Part shown: piece by piece, positions 60,233-64,000 of the stretch
Position numbering within the stretch: the first letter of the stretch is position 1
How the letters are laid out: each line of letters starts with the position of its first letter
Assembly: GCA_004292855.1 (NCBI GenBank)
Contig: RDXN01000055.1
Location: 1 to 64,000 of the forward strand
DNA length: 64,000 bases
Origin: Cytophagales bacterium
GTDB taxonomy: Bacteria; Bacteroidota; Bacteroidia; Cytophagales; Spirosomataceae
Reading direction: 5' to 3'
Position numbers and translations under genes: made by a program
The notes under the pieces: generated by a model
What the model was told of the DNA's origin: nothing
The model's input: the letters and a program-made list of their open reading frames with translations, nothing else
Databases searched by the model: none

Positions 60233-62482
60233 TTACTTCTTTTGAATGATCTCAATAGCTCGTTCGAGAAGTTCATCGCGACCCTCGCGCAGGCCTGCCC
60301 GTGTGGAGTGCATCTCCACATCGACACCCACCCCGATGCGTTGGGTTTCGCGCCCATCGGGGTAATTTACGCCAATGCCGCTGATCCAGGTTCGGATGCC
60401 CCCGGGTAGTTCAATGGCCGAAATATTGCCATCGGCTCCGGCGGTTATGCTGCCTAATACTACCGCACCGGGGGCGTTTCGGAAGGCCATCGTGGTATAT
60501 TCGGCCTGGCTTTGGGTCTCCTCATTCACCAGAATAACCACTTTGCCCTTGTAGCGGCCCGCCACGTTTTGCTCACCTGCTGATAGCACCGGACTCCACA
60601 CAAACTGCCCCGGCGTTTGCACACTGCCGTTCGTGAATTTAACAAATGGGCTTGGGTTCATCAGGTATTTACCCAGCGAGAACACCACAAATTCTGAGGG
60701 ATAGCAGCGCAAGTCGATCACCAATCCTTTCGTATTCGCGAACGTTTTGAAGATTTTGGGAAATAGAGCGGACTTGATATTGCCCAGGAACAGGTAACCC
60801 ACATCGGGCCGGACGAGCGCGTAGCAACTGTCTTTGGGGAAACTGCTGCCATCCAACTCGCGTCGGTAGCTTGGAATAGTGTTCATCTTATAGCGCGGCA
60901 CCGCAAGCGTCATTTCCTGACCGTCGCGGTCGATCACGACACGGGTTGAGGGTGTATGGCCGCGCAGGATGCCCATGTTGCGCAAGCGGGTTGGCTCGTT
61001 CGAGGCCGGGTAATAGGCCCGGCGTTCGTCGACCCAATCCCGCACCGTTTTTCCATCGACCGATTTGATCAAATCGCCCCGGCGCAGGCCCGACAGTGTA
61101 CCGAGTGAGTCGTTGTAATAGTTTGCCACCACGAAATCCTGCCCGACGTTCTTTATCTGCACCGCCGAAAAATAGGCACCCTTAAACCCATTGTCGATGA
61201 TTCTATCGCCATAAATATTGGCGTGGGTGTCGTGAATACGCCCGATGAGCTTCAGAGCTGCCAGGCGATAGGACAGTGAATCGCTGGCCGATACAAACGC
61301 CGGTACAAATTCGGGCAGGGTGGCGTTCCAGTCTTTGTCGGCTCGCACGTCGGCCGACATAGCCTGCGTGATGAGATTCTTGTAGGGAAAGAAATACTGA
61401 ATCATGTTCCAGTACCGAAACAGGGCTAACAACCGGTAGCCCGCGTCGGGCGTGACCATTTGTCGGTGGCCTGCTTCGTGCTCAAACATGGGGTTACCAA
61501 CGTTTGGTGCCATCGTGATATAATAGGAGCGGTTCGGTCTTCCGGCTTGCCGAATCAGGTTCAACGTTGTTCGGAGTGAGTGGCTTAACTGTGGGTCACT
61601 CAGCCAGGCAAGGTTGGGTTGGATGACGGGCTTTTCAGGAGCCAGCTTTTTATCAGCCGCCTGCACTGGCCCGAACGTTTTGAGCCAATTTGCCAGCACC
61701 TCATCGCGTTGGGCAGGGGTGCTGGCGTTGAGCAGGTTAGGCATTACTCGAAACAATTCCGAATCCATGTTGTGTTCGCCTGCGGCCACCGCCGGGTGGT
61801 GGTATTTCACGAAGCCCCACACCTTACCCAACCAGGTTAAGTTCTCGGTTTGCGTAGGCGTAAGCGTGTTTAGTGCAATGCCTGATCCTTTGTAAAACGC
61901 CGTATCTGTCTGGGCTTTTTTGAGCGTGATCACACGAGCGGGGGCTGTGGTATACGGCTGACCATCGACGGTGAGGCTGAAATTATCGAACCAGGCCGTG
62001 CCCAGTCCAACCACCAAACCGCCAATGTGTAGCGTATGGGCGTCGTCGGGCAGGGGCAACTCAATGGTGTATTGTTTCCAACCGGTGGTGCCTTTGATAC
62101 CCCGGTTCTGAGAATTATCGAACTCCAGCATCTCGCCTGCTGCATTATCAACGCGCATCCACAAACCAGCCCAGGTATCGGGTTTCTGGCCGGTGCCTTC
62201 GGTTTTTACATAACCTGTCAGGGTCAGGCGTTTACCACCAAATTTGGCCAGAATAGACCAGTCAGCAGCGCAAAAGCCACTTTCGCCTTTATCGCTTATG
62301 CGTAGAGAACGTTTTCCTTCCTGTGCATTGGCAGAGTCGAGCGTAAATGAGTAGTTACCCCCGAAGCGGCTCCAGCCTTGGGGTTCGCCTTTTGGGGTGC
62401 GTTGTTCAAAAGACAGATTGGGCGTTTGGGCGTACAGATACGGAGAAACCAAACAGATAAGGAATAGAACGAGGTGTTTCAT
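60233..62482 (-). CDS. exported S41-family peptidase
   Basis: A 749-residue protein: signal peptide (MKHLVLFLICLVSPYLYAQ), an N-terminal beta-sandwich like a carbohydrate-binding module (about 20-180, PQGWSRFGGNYSFTLDS), a helical middle part (PNFGRNPMFEHEAGHRQM region excepted), a PDZ-like stretch (LSGLRRGDLIKSVDGKTVRDW, about 460-520) and the S41 catalytic domain: GLVIDLRCYPSE, VILVNEETQSQAEYTTMAFR (catalytic Ser about residue 660). Such C-terminal processing-type proteases act in the periplasm. It converges on the PAS kinase gene with an 8-bp gap. Confidence 0.85.
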   Translation of the reverse strand: MKHLVLFLICLVSPYLYAQTPNLSFEQRTPKGEPQGWSRFGGNYSFTLDSANAQEGKRSLRISDKGESGFCAADWSILAKFGGKRLTLTGYVKTEGTGQKPDTWAGLWMRVDNAAGEMLEFDNSQNRGIKGTTGWKQYTIELPLPDDAHTLHIGGLVVGLGTAWFDNFSLTVDGQPYTTAPARVITLKKAQTDTAFYKGSGIALNTLTPTQTENLTWLGKVWGFVKYHHPAVAAGEHNMDSELFRVMPNLLNASTPAQRDEVLANWLKTFGPVQAADKKLAPEKPVIQPNLAWLSDPQLSHSLRTTLNLIRQAGRPNRSYYITMAPNVGNPMFEHEAGHRQMVTPDAGYRLLALFRYWNMIQYFFPYKNLITQAMSADVRADKDWNATLPEFVPAFVSASDSLSYRLAALKLIGRIHDTHANIYGDRIIDNGFKGAYFSAVQIKNVGQDFVVANYYNDSLGTLSGLRRGDLIKSVDGKTVRDWVDERRAYYPASNEPTRLRNMGILRGHTPSTRVVIDRDGQEMTLAVPRYKMNTIPSYRRELDGSSFPKDSCYALVRPDVGYLFLGNIKSALFPKIFKTFANTKGLVIDLRCYPSEFVVFSLGKYLMNPSPFVKFTNGSVQTPGQFVWSPVLSAGEQNVAGRYKGKVVILVNEETQSQAEYTTMAFRNAPGAVVLGSITAGADGNISAIELPGGIRTWISGIGVNYPDGRETQRIGVGVDVEMHSTRAGLREGRDELLERAIEIIQKK

Positions 62483-62606
62483 GAAGCATAAAAAGGTTGA
62501 CTACAAAAAACGGTGTTTCGGGTACTGAAACAGATAGCTGGTGGTGAAAGTTAGGAACTTTTAACAAATTGCCTCCCCTACCTTTACGCTTCGTCATGAT
62601 TTTGCT

Positions 62607-63737
62607 ATGCTGCCTGATCTAATCGCCCTCCGCCACGAACTTCACCAACACCCTGAACTGTCGGGCCACGAACACGAGACCGCCCGCCGGATCGTCGAGT
62701 TTATTCGTCCGCTGAATCCCGCCCAAATCCTGACCGGGCTGGGTGGTACGGGCGTCGCGGTGGTATTTGAGTTTGGCGATGGCGGCCCAACGCTACTGTT
62801 CCGGGCCGAGCTTGATGCGCTGCCTATCGCCGAGGTAAACACGTTCGCCTATCGGTCGGGGACGGCGGGGGTCTCGCACAAGTGCGGACACGAGGGGCAT
62901 TCGACCATTCTGGCGGGCCTGGCGCAATGGCTCAGTACGGCTTCTTTTAACGCTGGGCAGGTCATTTTGCTGTTCCAACCCGCCGAAGAAACCGGCAAGG
63001 GAGCCAAAGCCGTTCTGGACGACCCGCGCTTTACCGCCCTCCACCCCGATTATATATTTGCCCTGCACAACCTGCCGGGCAACCCTATGCACGAGGTAAT
63101 CTGGGTGGCGGGGCAGTTCAGCCCGACAGTGCAGAGCATGGCGATCCGGCTGTTCGGTAAGGAGTCGCACGCGTCGGAACCCGAAAACGGCATCAATCCA
63201 TCTCTGGCCGTGGCCGAACTGGTTATGGTCTTCGACCGCTACGTGATACCCGACCCCGCCCGGTCCGATTTTACGCTCATCACGCCCGTGCATTTGCTCG
63301 TGGGTCAACCCGATTACGGCATCTCGGCGGGTTACGGCGAGGCTCATTTCACTCTGCGTTGCTGGACTACCGAGGGCATGGAAACGCTCGTAGCGTCGTT
63401 GCAGAACGAGTTACGCGAAATTTGCGCCCGTCACGGCCTGCGCTCCGAGGTAAGTTGGTTCGACTATTTCCCGACTACACGCAACACCGATTTTTGCAAT
63501 GAACAGATCGTACAGGCCGCTACAGCAGCGGGATTGCCCGTGCGCCAACGGCCCATGCCGTTCAAGTTTGGCGAAGATTTTGGTTACCTGACCGGGGCCT
63601 ATCCGGGGGCTATGTTTGGCCTCGGTGCGGGCGAAACCACCCCCGCCCTCCACAACCCCGACTACGATTTCCCCGACGAACTGATTGAATCAGGTGTAGC
63701 GATGTTCAGCAGGATTGTGGGGCAGATGTTGGGGTAA
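62607..63737 (+). CDS. M20-family amidohydrolase (hippurate/IAA-amino acid hydrolase type)
   Basis: A 376-residue metal-dependent amidohydrolase. Motifs: IALRHELHQHPELSGHEHET (N-terminal), LFRAELDALPIAEVNT, VSHKCGHEGHSTILAGLAQWL (metal Cys and His), VILLFQPAEETGKGAKAVLDD (catalytic Glu pair), YIFALHNLPG and the C-terminal GAGETTPALHNPDYDFPDEL. The central lid domain (about 175-290, PTVQSMAIRLFGKESHASEP) is typical. It removes the acyl part of N-acyl amino acids in the cytoplasm; substrate unknown. No signal peptide. Confidence 0.92.
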   Translation: MLPDLIALRHELHQHPELSGHEHETARRIVEFIRPLNPAQILTGLGGTGVAVVFEFGDGGPTLLFRAELDALPIAEVNTFAYRSGTAGVSHKCGHEGHSTILAGLAQWLSTASFNAGQVILLFQPAEETGKGAKAVLDDPRFTALHPDYIFALHNLPGNPMHEVIWVAGQFSPTVQSMAIRLFGKESHASEPENGINPSLAVAELVMVFDRYVIPDPARSDFTLITPVHLLVGQPDYGISAGYGEAHFTLRCWTTEGMETLVASLQNELREICARHGLRSEVSWFDYFPTTRNTDFCNEQIVQAATAAGLPVRQRPMPFKFGEDFGYLTGAYPGAMFGLGAGETTPALHNPDYDFPDELIESGVAMFSRIVGQMLG

Positions 63738-63854
63738 GGATCTAAATTGTCTTTTTCAGAACCTCTTACCCGGTTGAGTGGTTAGTACTATGTTGATAGC
63801 AATACTATCATAAAAGCAATAACCACTCAACCTGCCTTGTCAGCAGACCACGAA

Positions 63855-64000
63855 ATGATTACGAGTTCATTACGGTTCATTCAACTTGCTACAGTTTTCT
63901 TTTGCCGCATCCTCACTGGCGTAATTCTCACACTATCCTGTTGTACAAATAGCACTCGCGCCCAATCACTTATTGCTGGTATCCCAAACGCGAGCGTTGC
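63855..64000 (+). CDS. start of an exported protein, cut by the window edge
   Basis: An ATG at 63855 opens a frame with no stop up to base 64000 (48 codons). It begins with a basic/polar start and a long hydrophobic segment (FIQLATVFFCRILTGVILTL) ending SCCTNSTRAQ, so it has a signal peptide or lipoprotein signal. The remaining 20 residues are too few to name a family. It lies 117 bp after the amidohydrolase gene on the same strand. Confidence 0.5.
   Translation, partial: MITSSLRFIQLATVFFCRILTGVILTLSCCTNSTRAQSLIAGIPNASV

Overview
The window is a piece of a Bacteroidota chromosome, most likely Cytophagales of the Spirosomaceae/Cytophagaceae type. The evidence is the gene families (PorG-like DUF6089 barrels, DUF4142, DUF4199, DUF5686 with a carboxypeptidase-like domain, OMP_b-brl_3 receptors, a TonB-plug/MG2 protein, LytS/LytTR pairs), the absence of Shine-Dalgarno-like sequence before most genes, and several matches to the Bacteroidetes promoter (-33 TTTG, -7 TAnnTTTG). 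It looks like ordinary chromosome: there is no transposase, integrase, phage gene, CRISPR array or rRNA. There is, however, a rich set of short palindromic repeats, some of which have entered coding sequence.

Layout. 0.1-4.6 kb: a small membrane protein, an M23 peptidase, two DUF6089 barrels, NAD kinase and a CBS protein. 4.7-7.8 kb: a TPR/LytTR regulator with a LytTR-type direct-repeat site upstream, a decayed lipoprotein/PQQ-propeller gene, and an intact Xre-RES toxin-antitoxin pair. 7.8-12.8 kb: aminotransferase V and alpha/beta hydrolase, an FAD amine oxidoreductase, a lipoprotein and a glycosyltransferase. 12.8-23.8 kb is one long leftward run: a RelE-type TA remnant, a hydrolase, a PaoABC-like molybdenum aldehyde oxidoreductase, treY, a TonB-like protein, DUF4160-DUF2442 and a GMC oxidoreductase. 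23.8-32.8 kb: a LytTR regulator, LytS-type kinase and DUF4199 set, an outer-membrane receptor, and a TonB-plug/MG2 protein. 32.9-41 kb: an M13 peptidase, an amidohydrolase, DUF4142, DUF5686 and a double-CHRD lipoprotein. 41-45.8 kb: sufB standing alone, an Lrp/AsnC regulator, an unusual tRNA-Leu-like RNA gene, yebC and lysA. 45.8-50.7 kb: a PhoD-type phosphatase, a fasciclin protein, an ECF sigma/anti-sigma pair and a membrane-anchored MsrB. 50.7-64 kb: a sialidase, PBP1A, Kbp, an endonuclease lipoprotein, a TMTC-like membrane TPR protein, a PAS histidine kinase, an S41 peptidase, an M20 amidohydrolase and the start of an exported protein at the right edge.

Functional themes are envelope biogenesis and turnover (PBP1A, M23, DUF6089, S41), polymer and peptide use at the cell surface (sialidase, M13, receptors), oxidative/aldehyde metabolism (PaoABC, GMC, MsrB) and several regulatory pairs. 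The strongest unusual signals are: (1) a RelE/ParE toxin gene split by a 128-bp palindromic element flanked by 10-bp direct repeats, whose removal restores the frame; (2) a stand-alone RNA gene with promoter, boxA and terminator whose tRNA-Leu-like body has a variable region of about 90 nt and a GUC loop; (3) helically phased GTCAT iterons in a large inverted repeat before yebC; and (4) repeat sequences translated inside treY and at the C-terminus of a histidine kinase.
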